From Bacteroidota bacterium (GTDB taxonomy: Bacteria; Bacteroidota; Bacteroidia; Chitinophagales; Chitinophagaceae), in assembly GCA_018267915.1 (NCBI GenBank), contig JAFDXN010000060.1, positions 310,001 through 374,000 on the forward strand: a stretch of 64,000 nucleotides of DNA, written 5' to 3'. Below the pieces are notes generated by a model. That model was not told the DNA's origin, did not search any database, and saw nothing but the letters and a program-made list of their open reading frames with translations. Position 1 is the first letter of the stretch; the number at the start of each line of letters is the position of its first letter. The position numbers and the translations under genes are program-made. Shown here one piece after another: positions 17,701 through 25,904 of this stretch.

Positions 17701-20700
17701 GCCAACAGTCTGGCCGCCGGCACTTATACCTGCACCATTACCGATGCCAACAATTGCACTTTGCTGAAAATATTTACGATCACCCAGCCGGTTGCCGGGC
17801 TGTCCGCCACCACTTCCCAGGCCAATGTAAGTTGCAATGGCGGCGGCAATGGCTCGGCAACAGTAGTAGTATCTGGTGGCACACCATCATATACTTACTC
17901 ATGGGCGCCGAGTGGCGGTATAGGGGCTACAGCTACCGGCCTGACCGCCGGCACGTACAGTTGCACCATCACCGATGCCGGGAACTGCAATTTGCTCGAG
18001 GTATTTACTATTACGCAGCCAGCCGCTTTGTCTGCTGCCGTTTCACAGTCCGATGTTAGCTGCAATGGCGGCAACAATGGGTCGGCCACGGTCGCCGTTT
18101 CAGGTGGTGTGCCGTCCTACACCTACTCGTGGGCTCCCTCAGGCGGAACAGGCGCAACTGCTTCCGGCCTGTCTGCAGCCACATACACTTGCACAATTAG
18201 CGATGCGAACAATTGTTTACTGACAAAAATATTCAACATCACTGAGCCGAACTCACTTACGGCTACCACTTCCCAAACGGATGTAAGCTGCAACGGTAAC
18301 AGTACCGGCACGGCTACTGTAACGGTATCCGGCGGCACACCGTCATATACTTATTCATGGGTGCCTTCCGGCGGCACTTCGGCAACGGCTAATGGCTTGC
18401 TTGCCGGCAGCTATACCTGCACCATTACTGACGCCCACAGCTGTATGCTTACAAGGTTATTCACCATAACCCAGCCTACTGCATTATCTGCCATTACCTC
18501 TCAAACCAACGTGGGCTGTTACGGCGCTGCCACCGGTAGTGCAACGGTCAGCGCATCAGGAGGTACACCTAATTATACTTATTCGTGGGCACCGCCGCGG
18601 GGCAATGCAGCCACGGCGAATAACCTGTTGGCCGGCACCTACACTTGCACCGTTACAGACGCCAACATGTGTTCAATAGTGAAAGTGATCACGATCACCC
18701 AGCCGTTAGCGGGTATGACCGCAACCACCTCGCAGGCAAACGTAAGCTGCAATGGTGGCAGCAATGGTACTGCGTCGGTTACCCCCTCCGGCGGCACGCC
18801 ATCTTATAACTATTTGTGGGCTCCCGTAGGCGGCGCAGCACCGGTTGCTACAGGCCTGGCGGCTGGCAACTACACTTGCACCATTAGCGACGCAAGCGGG
18901 TGTAGTATCGATAAAATATTTACGATCACGGAGCCACCTGCATTAACGGCAACAACTTCCAAAACCGATGCAAGTTGCAATGGCAGCACCGATGCCACTG
19001 CAACAGTTAACGTATCGGGGGGCACACCTTCATACACCTATGCATGGTCTCCGGCCGGCGGCAATGCCTCTACGGCTAATTACCTGGCTGCAGGCAGTTA
19101 CACCTGCACCATCACCGATGCCAATAACTGTATCCTCTCAAAGACGTTTGCTATTACAGAGCCATCTTTGCTCGTCGCATCTGTCGCAGGCAGCACCGCT
19201 ATTTGTGCCGGTAGCACTACGGTACTCTCGTTTGCGGGTTCGCCAAACTGCACGATAACGTATACCGCCAATGCAGTCTCTCAAACAGTGGTAACTGGCG
19301 CATCGGGCACGGCTACGGTAGCTGTTTCGCCTTCCGTTAACACTACCTATACTTTACAGAGCATTCATAGCAACACGGGTCCTTGCGGCAATGTCGTAAG
19401 TGGGTCGGTTATCGTTACTGTCAATCCTATACCCGCTGCTCCGGACGTGCAAGATACCGCCTACTGCAAAGGCGACAATGCAGTGGGTCTTACGGCTACC
19501 GGTCAGAGTTTATTGTGGTATACCACACCAACAGGCGGCACAGGCTTACCAACCGCTCCTGTGCCGTCTACCGGCACAGCTGCCACTTTAAGCTGGTATG
19601 TAAGTCAGACTGTCCTGGGTTGCGAAAGCCCCAGGGCACAGCAGGATGTATTGATTAGACCAATACCACTTCCGCCAACGGCGTCACCATCATCCTATGC
19701 CTATTGCCAGTTCGATACGGCGAGCATATTGTCTGCAGCCGGCGATAGCCTTAAGTGGTATGCCGGCCCCACGGGCGGCCCGGCGTCGGTTACTGCTCCC
19801 ACGCCGTCTACCAATACTGCCGGACTGTTCAACTTCTATGTAAGCCAGACGCAAATAGGTTGTGAAAGTCCGCGTCTTGCAATACCGGTTACGGTTACGG
19901 TCAAGCCTCAGCCTCCTGTTGTACAGGAGTTGGAGTATTGCCAGTTCGATACTGCTGCTGCACTCACGGCAAATGGCCAGGACTTACTTTGGTACACCGA
20001 TGCAACCGGCGGAGGTAGCAGCTCGGTGGCTCCTGTACCATCGACAATGGTTCCTGGCATTTACACCTGGTACGTAAGCCAGGCAATAAACAATTGCAGG
20101 AGCGACAGGGCAGCGGTTCACGTAACTATTTATTACAGGCCGGTACCCACTGTAACCGTAGCCGACACACTCGTTTGCAGCGGTAAAACTGCAAACCTGA
20201 GCTACTCAGGTCCTGTGATCAATAATGGTACTTATAACTGGGTATTGCCGGCCGGCGCGTCAATTGTAAATGGCAGCGGTCAGGGACCATTAGAAGTGAA
20301 ATTTACAGTGCCCGGTATTAATACAGTTACCTTAATAGTAGCCACTGACAGCGGAAGATGCACAGGTGTTGCAACCGCTGATATTAATGTTATGGCAGCG
20401 CCTGAGGCTACGATCGATATTGCTCCTGCCGTTTGTGTGGGTGATGCGCTGACCGTCTCTTCGATTAATGCCTCACCCGATATCGCCGATTATAAATGGG
20501 ATTTTGCGGGGGCCGAAATAGTGGAAGGTACACCAGGTTCGGCCGGCACTTACAGGATAAAATGGCAAAGCCCGGGTAGCTATACTATATCGCTCTATGC
20601 CCTCTCGAAATTGCAATGCCCTTCGGATACAGGTTTTAGAACGATCGAGGTTCACCCGTTGCCCGATGCATCAATTCAGCAGCCCTCGGTAGCCGCCCCG

Positions 20701-21183
20701 TGCGCAGGCGATACATTGCTGATGGCTGCACAGCACTTCGACAGCAAGAGCAAATACTACTGGAGCCCTGCTCAGTTTTTTGACGATGGCGAGCAAGGGC
20801 CGTCGACGCGGGGTATTATTGAGTTCACTGCCAATGTTAAATTGACGGTCTACAATGAATATGGTTGTACCGCTTCAGATAGCGTATTGATAAACACGCA
20901 GCCCTGTTGCGACCTTTACATGCCTGATGCTTTCAGTCCCAATGGCGATGGGAAGAATGATCTCTTCAGGCCCATTACGCAAGGGCACCACAAAATATAT
21001 ATCTTCCGTATCGTCAACCGCTGGGGAGAGGTGGTCTTTAACGCGGCAGATGAGCACAGTGGCTGGAATGGCGCTTACAACGGCCAGGGCCAGGAGGCTG
21101 GCACGTATAGTTATTACATCCGGTACGAATGCAGCCCCGGAAAGATTCTAGAAAAAACCGGCGATGTTGTATTGATCAGGTAG
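14713..21183 (+). CDS. Giant SprB-repeat secreted protein with type B T9SS sorting domain
   Basis: The 2156-residue protein has a signal peptide (about residues 1-33, ending VSRA) and an N-terminal propeller-like region (35-335). An array of 15 SprB-type repeats of about 75 residues follows (341-1484), each with two Cys in the contexts VSCNGG and ANNC. Then come a spacer, three Ig-like CHU-associated domains (about 1572-1810, each with YC and LxWY), a PKD/Ig-like region (1810-2065) and a gliding-motility-type C-terminal domain (2066-2156: FSPNGDGKNDLF, VNRWGEVVF, GTYSYYI). The last domain directs export by T9SS and surface retention. Likely role: cell-surface adhesin or gliding adhesin related in style to Flavobacterium SprB. 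The 230 bp upstream holds no gene. Confidence 0.9.
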   Translation: MNIYVNILRKQTWVLTHLLLLLGIMFTPRVSRAQFTTGNLVVLEVGPGLNSDAEPLQLIEYTTGGVATGFTVSLPQNVAGSQITTSGSASSEGQISLSAEKDRIIVPGYDATTGTLSIAGTTATANNREDYAVSSIGTATKLAASTSVFSGNNIRSATASGTNYYATGANTGVVLMNNSGVVSSTVTNNRQVAIYNGQLYFSTGSGTNRGIYQVGTGIPTATGQTSTVFVNTGGSSSNYGFAISPDALTVYIADDASGISKWTRANVASSFTQAYVLNSTNSRGLTADFTASPYVVYATTITNPNAIIKITDNGAGSSATTLVTAPSNYAFRGIVFAPVECLTLTPTVTNVSCNGGSNGAINLGVTGSYTPTSYSWTGPAFTASTQNISGLSAGTYTVIVTATGGCTDKKTVTVTQPTALSATTTQTNISCYGGANGSAGVSVSGGTPSYTYSWAPSGGTGATASGLSAGTYTCTITDAKNCILTKTFTLTQPTVLSATTSQTNVACNGGNNGSATVTVSGGTPSYTYSWAPSGGNAATASNLVAGNYTCTITDANNCVLTKTFTITQSASLTATTSQTNVNCNGGNNGTATVAVSGGTPSYSYSWAPSGGNGATATALAAGNYTCTITDANSCAITRTFTITQPAALSAAASQTNVSCNGGSNGTATVSVSGGTPSYTYAWTPSGGNAATATGLPAGNYTCTVTDANSCVLTQAFTITSPAALSATTSQTNVSCNGGNNGSATVNVSGGTPSYTYSWAPSGGTGATASSLIAGNYTCTVTDANSCVLTQVFTITSPTALSAATSQTNVSCNGGNNGSATVTVSGGTPSYTYSWAPSGGNAATATGLAAGTYTCTITDANNCTLTKTFTITQPTSVTATTSQTNVSCFGGSNGTATVNPSGGTPSYTYSWSPAGGTGATATGLAAGSYTCTITDANLCVITKTFTITQPLAGLSATTSQTDVSCNGGNNGSATVTVSGGTPSYTYAWSPTGGNAATANSLAAGTYTCTITDANNCTLLKIFTITQPVAGLSATTSQANVSCNGGGNGSATVVVSGGTPSYTYSWAPSGGIGATATGLTAGTYSCTITDAGNCNLLEVFTITQPAALSAAVSQSDVSCNGGNNGSATVAVSGGVPSYTYSWAPSGGTGATASGLSAATYTCTISDANNCLLTKIFNITEPNSLTATTSQTDVSCNGNSTGTATVTVSGGTPSYTYSWVPSGGTSATANGLLAGSYTCTITDAHSCMLTRLFTITQPTALSAITSQTNVGCYGAATGSATVSASGGTPNYTYSWAPPRGNAATANNLLAGTYTCTVTDANMCSIVKVITITQPLAGMTATTSQANVSCNGGSNGTASVTPSGGTPSYNYLWAPVGGAAPVATGLAAGNYTCTISDASGCSIDKIFTITEPPALTATTSKTDASCNGSTDATATVNVSGGTPSYTYAWSPAGGNASTANYLAAGSYTCTITDANNCILSKTFAITEPSLLVASVAGSTAICAGSTTVLSFAGSPNCTITYTANAVSQTVVTGASGTATVAVSPSVNTTYTLQSIHSNTGPCGNVVSGSVIVTVNPIPAAPDVQDTAYCKGDNAVGLTATGQSLLWYTTPTGGTGLPTAPVPSTGTAATLSWYVSQTVLGCESPRAQQDVLIRPIPLPPTASPSSYAYCQFDTASILSAAGDSLKWYAGPTGGPASVTAPTPSTNTAGLFNFYVSQTQIGCESPRLAIPVTVTVKPQPPVVQELEYCQFDTAAALTANGQDLLWYTDATGGGSSSVAPVPSTMVPGIYTWYVSQAINNCRSDRAAVHVTIYYRPVPTVTVADTLVCSGKTANLSYSGPVINNGTYNWVLPAGASIVNGSGQGPLEVKFTVPGINTVTLIVATDSGRCTGVATADINVMAAPEATIDIAPAVCVGDALTVSSINASPDIADYKWDFAGAEIVEGTPGSAGTYRIKWQSPGSYTISLYALSKLQCPSDTGFRTIEVHPLPDASIQQPSVAAPCAGDTLLMAAQHFDSKSKYYWSPAQFFDDGEQGPSTRGIIEFTANVKLTVYNEYGCTASDSVLINTQPCCDLYMPDAFSPNGDGKNDLFRPITQGHHKIYIFRIVNRWGEVVFNAADEHSGWNGAYNGQGQEAGTYSYYIRYECSPGKILEKTGDVVLIR
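15970..19164 (+). repeat. Fourteen tandem SprB-coding repeats of about 228 bp
   Basis: Within the giant gene, 14 units of about 76 codons follow each other after one more divergent unit (from about 15735). Every unit encodes SxTxVSCNGG, SGGTPSYTYSW, LxAGxYTCTITDANxC and FTITQP. Codon choice differs between units, so most duplications are old. Yet some units share long identical stretches, for example about 40 bp around 16231-16275 and 17147-17190, which suggests later conversion or recombination. Confidence 0.9.
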
Positions 21184-21203
21184 GCATTGTTATTCAGGCA
21201 TGG

Positions 21204-21233
21204 TGGGTGAGCCCTTAAAGGGCTTACCCATTT
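21204..21233 (+). terminator. Terminator after the giant adhesin gene
   Basis: An 11-bp stem (21204-21214 with 21220-21230, one G-T pair, loop TTAAA) starts 21 bp after the stop codon and is followed by TTTGTTGTTG. It separates the plus-strand adhesin gene from the convergent decarboxylase gene. Confidence 0.7.
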
Positions 21234-21259
21234 GTTGTTGTACTGCCATTGATTGGTTG

Positions 21260-22501
21260 CTATGCAGGCACTGCATTGGTGGTTATACACTCAATAAACT
21301 CCTTCAGCTGTTCCATCTCAACGTGGTCCATTACTACTATTTTATACCAGCTGGGGCTACCTGTATGTGTGTCCGGTACTAGCCCGAATCTTACTGCTAT
21401 TTCAGCTGAGACGTATTTCGCGTGAATGGCGATAATGTTCATTTGTGGATGCCTGTAATAATGGATGCCTGCCTTAGTAAGTTCCTTGCAGCACCACCCG
21501 GTCCTGGTCAGCAGTTTGTTGATCTTCTCCTGCCAGCCATAGGGTCCATAGGTCTGCAGTATCATCCATACCGCCACAGCGTTGGTGCCCGATCTGCTGC
21601 CAGAGAGCGTTATATCCATTCCCGATACATATTCCGCCTCTTCGGTGCAGACGTATTGCATATAGCCTTTGCGCACCAGGAAAATGCCGGTGCCGTAAGG
21701 AGCCTGCAACATCTTGTGAGCATCCAGCGTTATCGAGGAGACGTTAGGATTGGCAAAATTGATGTTGCTCGCAACTTCGCTTACTGGGTAAATAAACCCG
21801 CCGAATGCTCCGTCCACATGAATACGGTATTGAACCACATGCTGTTCAAGCTGATGGCTGTATACGTCCGGGTCGTCCACACTGCCGAACATGGTGGTGC
21901 CCATGTTGGAGATGACGATGAAATACTTTATGCCATCCCTTATGGCATCACTAATTATCTTTTCCAGCCCACTGGCATCTATTTTCCGGCTTGTTTTATT
22001 AACCGGCACGGTATAACGGCGAACGTTAAATATGTTCGCCGCCTTCGCAGCAGAGTAGTGTGTGTCTTCCGAACTCAGTAGCCCAATTTCATCTACCTTG
22101 GCACCATATGTTTCCATAAAATGATTCCGGTATATCCACACCGCCTGCATATTGGCTTCTGTGCCGCCTGCGGCGATATAGCCGTCGCAGCTTTTCTCGT
22201 CAGCTTTAAATACGTCGGTGCACAGAAGCGCTATCACCTCCCGTTCTATCTGTTGGGTGCCCTTGAAATAAGCTTCCGAATCTCCCAGTGTATGACAACC
22301 TATATGATTCGGGTTCTGCACATAACAGCGCAGCAGGGGAGTATCTTTCAAAAATGCGGCCTCGTCATGAAACACAATGGGGTCCAGTTTTGACGCAGGT
22401 ATCCCCAGCGATGTGTTTTGTTTGAAATCTATATTCTCCTTTAAGGCCTCTGTTATTCTGGCGTCCTGCTCAGTCGCACTTAACTTCTTCCAGTATTTCA
22501 T
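21260..22501 (-). CDS. Pyridoxal-phosphate-dependent group II decarboxylase
   Basis: The 413-residue enzyme is a group II (Glu/Tyr/His-type) amino acid decarboxylase. It has the TxAN segment GGTEANMQAVW, the HVDGAFGG cofactor-binding Asp motif and the Schiff-base Lys in SITLDAHKM. It is shorter than GadB (466) and near the size of histidine-decarboxylase-like members. Substrate assignment from sequence alone is unsafe. The start is set at MKYWKKLS because a TAACTTTG promoter element lies at 22507-22514, inside the longer open frame that begins at 22543; the upstream Met would fall outside the transcript. Confidence 0.85.
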   Translation of the reverse strand: MKYWKKLSATEQDARITEALKENIDFKQNTSLGIPASKLDPIVFHDEAAFLKDTPLLRCYVQNPNHIGCHTLGDSEAYFKGTQQIEREVIALLCTDVFKADEKSCDGYIAAGGTEANMQAVWIYRNHFMETYGAKVDEIGLLSSEDTHYSAAKAANIFNVRRYTVPVNKTSRKIDASGLEKIISDAIRDGIKYFIVISNMGTTMFGSVDDPDVYSHQLEQHVVQYRIHVDGAFGGFIYPVSEVASNINFANPNVSSITLDAHKMLQAPYGTGIFLVRKGYMQYVCTEEAEYVSGMDITLSGSRSGTNAVAVWMILQTYGPYGWQEKINKLLTRTGWCCKELTKAGIHYYRHPQMNIIAIHAKYVSAEIAVRFGLVPDTHTGSPSWYKIVVMDHVEMEQLKEFIECITTNAVPA

Positions 22502-22506
22502 AGCTG

Positions 22507-22514
22507 CAAAGTTA
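22507..22514 (-). promoter_or_regulatory. TAACTTTG -7 element of the decarboxylase gene
   Basis: On the minus strand TAACTTTG matches TAnnTTTG and ends 5 bp before the ATG at 22501. It argues for a nearly leaderless transcript and decides between two possible start codons. Confidence 0.5.
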
Positions 22515-22556
22515 GCAGGCAGGCACGCACCCCATGATGACAATGGTCATTAATAC

Positions 22557-22590
22557 GGCAGAAGGCGATGCTATTGCGTCGCCTTCTGCC
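22557..22590 (-). terminator. Strong hairpin between the His/Asn-rich protein gene and the decarboxylase gene
   Basis: A 12-bp perfect stem (22557-22568 with 22579-22590; GGCAGAAGGCGA and its complement) with a 10-base loop lies 21 bp past the stop of the minus-strand gene ending at 22611. There is no clear T-run on the minus strand, so it may be a weak terminator or processing hairpin. Confidence 0.5.
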
Positions 22591-22610
22591 TTTATATAGG
22601 TGTCTTCCAT

Positions 22611-23282
22611 TTAGTGATCTACTCGTTGATCGTGCCAGTTCGACCGGTTGTTCTGGCCATTGTTATAGTTGTTTTGGCCATTATTATAGTTGTTATTGTT
22701 ATTATCACGATTGTTGTTGTAGCGGTTATTATAGTTGTTGTTATTATTGTTATCGCGATCGTTATTATAGCGGTTATTATACCTATTGTGGTCGCGATCC
22801 CGGTCATGGTCATTATAGCGATTGCCATTATACCTGTTATTGTATCCGCCGTACCCATGTCCATGCCATTCATTATGCATTGGGTGATGTGGGTTTTCGT
22901 AGTATTTTTCTTCGCGGCTGTCGCGTATAGCTACCTGGTCATGCCTGCCTCGATAACCCCAATACTGAGAATGATACTGGTTATGGCGCATCCATGGGTT
23001 AGGATCGTTGATCACCACTTTATGTACACTATAAAGGTCTACGTTGCTGTAGCGTGATGGCAACGTCCTGCTACGCCTCCATCCTTTGCCCCACTGGTAG
23101 ACGTACATCTGTGCGGCCACATCATAATAAGCATCAATGTCAGGTATGTAGTAATACCGTGCATAGTCGTACCCCGTAGGTCCCCATACAGGTTGTGTGC
23201 CAATGTTAAAGCTCACATGTACTTGCGCCCTGGCCGTGATACAGCTCACGAACAGTACAGCGATAATGAGTATCTTTTTCAT
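22611..23282 (-). CDS. Secreted protein with Asn/Tyr/Arg/Asp-rich low-complexity tail
   Basis: A 223-residue protein of unknown function. A signal peptide (MKKILIIAVLFVSCITARA) is followed by a compact Tyr-rich region (about 20-125, with repeated aromatic motifs such as YYIPDIDAYYDV and YQWGKGWRRSR). The last 85 residues are almost only Asn, Tyr, Arg, Asp and Gly (NRYN, DRDNNNNN, NNYNNGQ). The N-terminal part looks like a small folded domain; the tail is likely disordered. It resembles other Bacteroidota periplasmic or surface proteins of unknown role. It is transcribed alone. Confidence 0.8.
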   Translation of the reverse strand: MKKILIIAVLFVSCITARAQVHVSFNIGTQPVWGPTGYDYARYYYIPDIDAYYDVAAQMYVYQWGKGWRRSRTLPSRYSNVDLYSVHKVVINDPNPWMRHNQYHSQYWGYRGRHDQVAIRDSREEKYYENPHHPMHNEWHGHGYGGYNNRYNGNRYNDHDRDRDHNRYNNRYNNDRDNNNNNNYNNRYNNNRDNNNNNYNNGQNNYNNGQNNRSNWHDQRVDH

Positions 23283-23381
23283 GGTTTTTAGTTTTTGTCA
23301 TTAGATTGTATGACAATAACTATACCACGAATTGTAGTGTATCCTAATCTTTTCTTAAAAGCCATTTCAAATATTAACTGC

Positions 23382-23750
23382 TTAAGCAGGCAACTGAAAG
23401 TGTGGATTGTATATAATTCCCAGCACGTTATCCCACGGGTCTTTCACGGTAGCAACAATGATTCCGTCGCCCACGTCTTGTGGCTCGGTATGGGTGCGGG
23501 CGCCTTTACCCAATAGCTCTTCGTATGCGGTGTAGACATCGTCAACGGCCCAATATGTCAGTACATTGTTTCCTTTCATTACCCCATCTTCCTTCGGCAT
23601 TAGTCCTAGTTCGTAGCCGCCAATGTTAAAGCCCACATAAAAAGGCGCATCGAAATATGGCTCGGTTTCAAATGCTGCGCTGTACCATTTCTTGGCAGCC
23701 TCCAGGTGAGGTACATAATAACCAACGGTACGTAGTCCTTTTGATTTCAT
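23382..23750 (-). CDS. VOC family (glyoxalase/bleomycin-resistance-like) protein
   Basis: The 122-residue protein is a single vicinal-oxygen-chelate module pair. It has GYYVPHLEAAKKWYSAAF at the start, NIGGYELGLMPKED in the middle and the DPWDNVLGIIYNP end typical of the fold. Some metal ligands of true glyoxalase I appear absent or shifted, so enzymatic identity is not assigned. The ATG at 23750 is preferred to an in-frame TTG two codons upstream. It lies 13 bp after the stop of the DUF5362-like gene, so the two probably form an operon. Confidence 0.82.
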   Translation of the reverse strand: MKSKGLRTVGYYVPHLEAAKKWYSAAFETEPYFDAPFYVGFNIGGYELGLMPKEDGVMKGNNVLTYWAVDDVYTAYEELLGKGARTHTEPQDVGDGIIVATVKDPWDNVLGIIYNPHFQLPA

Positions 23751-23762
23751 TCGCAAAAATTT

Positions 23763-24203
23763 TTATCTGGCCAGCCCTATGATCACAAAGATCAAAAGGA
23801 TGCCGTAAAGGCTTAACATGATAATGGTCATAATGCCCATGTATTGGAACAGCGCTTTCATATTTCCTAACGCACTGTTGAACTGTTGACGGTTCATTGT
23901 GTTGATAGCGGGCTTCATATTGCTTGCAAACCTGTAAAGCGTAAAACAAGGATAAAAATATAAAGCCGCTATTAAGAGGTAGAACAACAACAGGCTAACA
24001 CCACTTAAGCCTCCCAATAACCCGCCCCCACCGAACGACGATGCCGCCATCCCTCCGAATAATCCCAGTAACACCATCAGGCCTATTATTATGAACCCCA
24101 CTATAGCCAGGAATTTTCCCCAGCGCGCAGTTTCCAATAAATGGGATTTGGCTACTTCATCCACTTCCAGGTTGAAGATGCCGCTATCGTTTTGCTCGTG
24201 CAT
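23763..24203 (-). CDS. DUF5362-like four-helix membrane protein
   Basis: The 146-residue protein has a short cytoplasmic start (MHEQNDSGIFNLEVDEVAKSHL), then hydrophobic segments at about 32-55, 68-95 and 118-145. The glycine-rich stretch SSFGGGGLLGGLSG lies between the first and second, and a NRQQFNSALGNMKALFQYMG element precedes the last. It matches my recollection of the DUF5362 family of Bacteroidota membrane proteins with no known function. The start at 24203 removes 26 non-family residues encoded upstream. Confidence 0.75.
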   Translation of the reverse strand: MHEQNDSGIFNLEVDEVAKSHLLETARWGKFLAIVGFIIIGLMVLLGLFGGMAASSFGGGGLLGGLSGVSLLLFYLLIAALYFYPCFTLYRFASNMKPAINTMNRQQFNSALGNMKALFQYMGIMTIIMLSLYGILLIFVIIGLAR

Positions 24204-24262
24204 ATACTTTAAAGTTATAAACCAAATATAATCAACAAATAAAATTCTCCCATGCGCTTTGC

Positions 24263-24295
24263 AAAAAAATAAGGCCACCATTGAAAGGTGGCCTT
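24263..24295 (-). terminator. proS terminator
   Basis: A 9-bp stem (24271-24279 with 24287-24295, AAGGCCACC) is followed on the minus strand by a run of seven T (complement of 24263-24269). It lies 23 bp beyond the proS stop codon. Confidence 0.8.
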
Positions 24296-24317
24296 GGGAC
24301 TTTTTCGTCGTCGTATG

Positions 24318-25796
24318 TTAGTAAGCTCTCGCAAAAAGCACGCGCTGTCCCGAAGGTTTGCCGGTCAGTATGCATTTGCCTTCCTCCTGCTCGTTGTTTA
24401 GCGGTATGCAGCGGATTGTAGCCTTTGTCAATTCCTTTATCTTATCTTCGGTTTCACCTGTGCCGTCCCAGTGCGCTGCAATAAAACCGCCTTTTTCATC
24501 CAGCAGCTTTACGAAATCGTCCCAACTCTCAGCCTTCGTGATATGTTCATCGCGGTAGGCTTTCGCTTTCGCGAACATATTAGCCTGTATCTCTTCAAGT
24601 AGCGAACCGATTTTGTCTGCCATTCCGTCCAGTGAGTAAGATGCTTTTTCCTTAGTATCACGCCTTGCTACTTCAGCCTGGTTATTCTCCAGGTCGCGTG
24701 CGCCCAGTGCTATGCGCACAGGCACGCCGCGCAACTCGTACTCTGCAAATTTCCATCCCGGCCTTGTCGTATCGTCGTTGTCATACTTCACCCTGATCCC
24801 CTTCGCCTGCAGCTCTTGCTTCAGTTGGTTCACTGCATTGTCTATCTTTTCGCGTGCAGCAGCGTCCTTGTTATAGATCGGCACTATCACCACTTGCAGC
24901 GGTGCCAGCCTCGGTGGTAACACCAGGCCATTGTCATCCCCGTGTGCCATCACTATCGCACCCACCAGCCGGGTCGACACGCCCCACGAGGTAGCCCACA
25001 CGTGCTCTATCTTGTTTTCCTTATCTGTAAATGTTACATCAAATGCTTTCGCAAAGTTCTGCCCGAGGAAGTGGGAAGTGCCGGCCTGCAGGGCTTTGCC
25101 ATCCTGCATCAGCGCCTCTATACAATATGTATCTTCAGCACCTGCAAAGCGCTCATTTGCGGTCTTCACACCGCGTATCACCGGCAGCGCCATATACTCC
25201 TCCGCAAATTGGGCGTACACGTCCAGCATTTGCCTGGTTTCTGCAACAGCTTCTTCCTTGGTAGCGTGTGCCGTATGGCCTTCCTGCCACAGGAACTCTG
25301 CCGTGCGCAGAAACAGGCGCGTACGCATCTCCCAGCGCACCACATTGGCCCACTGGTTCACCAGTATCGGCAGGTCGCGGTAGCTCTGCACCCAGTTTTT
25401 ATAAGTGCTCCATATTATGGTTTCCGAGGTCGGTCTTACGATCAGTTCTTCTTCCAGTTTTGCCTCCGGGTCCACTATCACGCCGTTTCCGTTCGGGTCG
25501 TTCTTTAGCCTGTAGTGGGTCACCACGGCACATTCTTTGGCAAAGCCGTCCACGTGTGCGGCTTCCTTGCTCAGGTAGCTTTTCGGTATAAAGAGCGGGA
25601 AGTAGGCGTTCTGGTGTCCTGTTTCTTTAAACATACGGTCCAGTTGCTGTTGCATATTTTCCCAAAGGGCATATCCATGGGGCTTTATCACCATGCATCC
25701 CCTTACTGCCGAATAGTCGGCTAGGCCGCCCTTCAGCACCAGGTCATTGTACCATTGTGAGTAGTCCTGTTCTCTCGAAGTTAAATTTTCGCTCAT
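24318..25796 (-). CDS. proS: Prolyl-tRNA synthetase, archaeal/eukaryotic type
   Basis: ProS charges tRNA-Pro. The 492-residue protein begins with the class II catalytic core (SEQDYSQWYNDLVLKGGLADYS; motif 2 around EFLWQEGHTAHATKEEA; motif 3 with the GDDNGLVLPPRLAP segment). An anticodon-binding domain (IVPIYNKD onward) and a zinc-type C-terminal extension end in Ala-Tyr, as in ProRS type 3. It lacks the bacterial editing insertion, consistent with length. This ProRS type is common in Bacteroidota. A TACTTTTG promoter element is 50 bp upstream. Confidence 0.96.
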   Translation of the reverse strand: MSENLTSREQDYSQWYNDLVLKGGLADYSAVRGCMVIKPHGYALWENMQQQLDRMFKETGHQNAYFPLFIPKSYLSKEAAHVDGFAKECAVVTHYRLKNDPNGNGVIVDPEAKLEEELIVRPTSETIIWSTYKNWVQSYRDLPILVNQWANVVRWEMRTRLFLRTAEFLWQEGHTAHATKEEAVAETRQMLDVYAQFAEEYMALPVIRGVKTANERFAGAEDTYCIEALMQDGKALQAGTSHFLGQNFAKAFDVTFTDKENKIEHVWATSWGVSTRLVGAIVMAHGDDNGLVLPPRLAPLQVVIVPIYNKDAAAREKIDNAVNQLKQELQAKGIRVKYDNDDTTRPGWKFAEYELRGVPVRIALGARDLENNQAEVARRDTKEKASYSLDGMADKIGSLLEEIQANMFAKAKAYRDEHITKAESWDDFVKLLDEKGGFIAAHWDGTGETEDKIKELTKATIRCIPLNNEQEEGKCILTGKPSGQRVLFARAY

Positions 25797-25845
25797 AATA
25801 AACTTGGCATGCTTTTCGATGTCTTATTAAGTTGGTAGGGTGGCG

Positions 25846-25853
25846 CAAAAGTA
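25846..25853 (-). promoter_or_regulatory. TACTTTTG -7 element of proS
   Basis: On the minus strand TACTTTTG followed by GCGCC fits the Bacteroidota -7 box and would give a leader of about 40 nt to the proS ATG at 25796. No clear -33 TTTG at standard spacing was seen. Confidence 0.55.
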
Positions 25854-25904
25854 CTAATTTCACTAAGTCATTCCGACCCTTTTTACGTAAAAAACACACT
25901 AATA

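Noticed and set aside
16065..18338. Several antisense open frames of 60-85 residues beginning MADPLLPP or MPP within the SprB array
   Set aside because: They are the mirror of the repeated sense codons, recur with the repeat period and lack any independent support.
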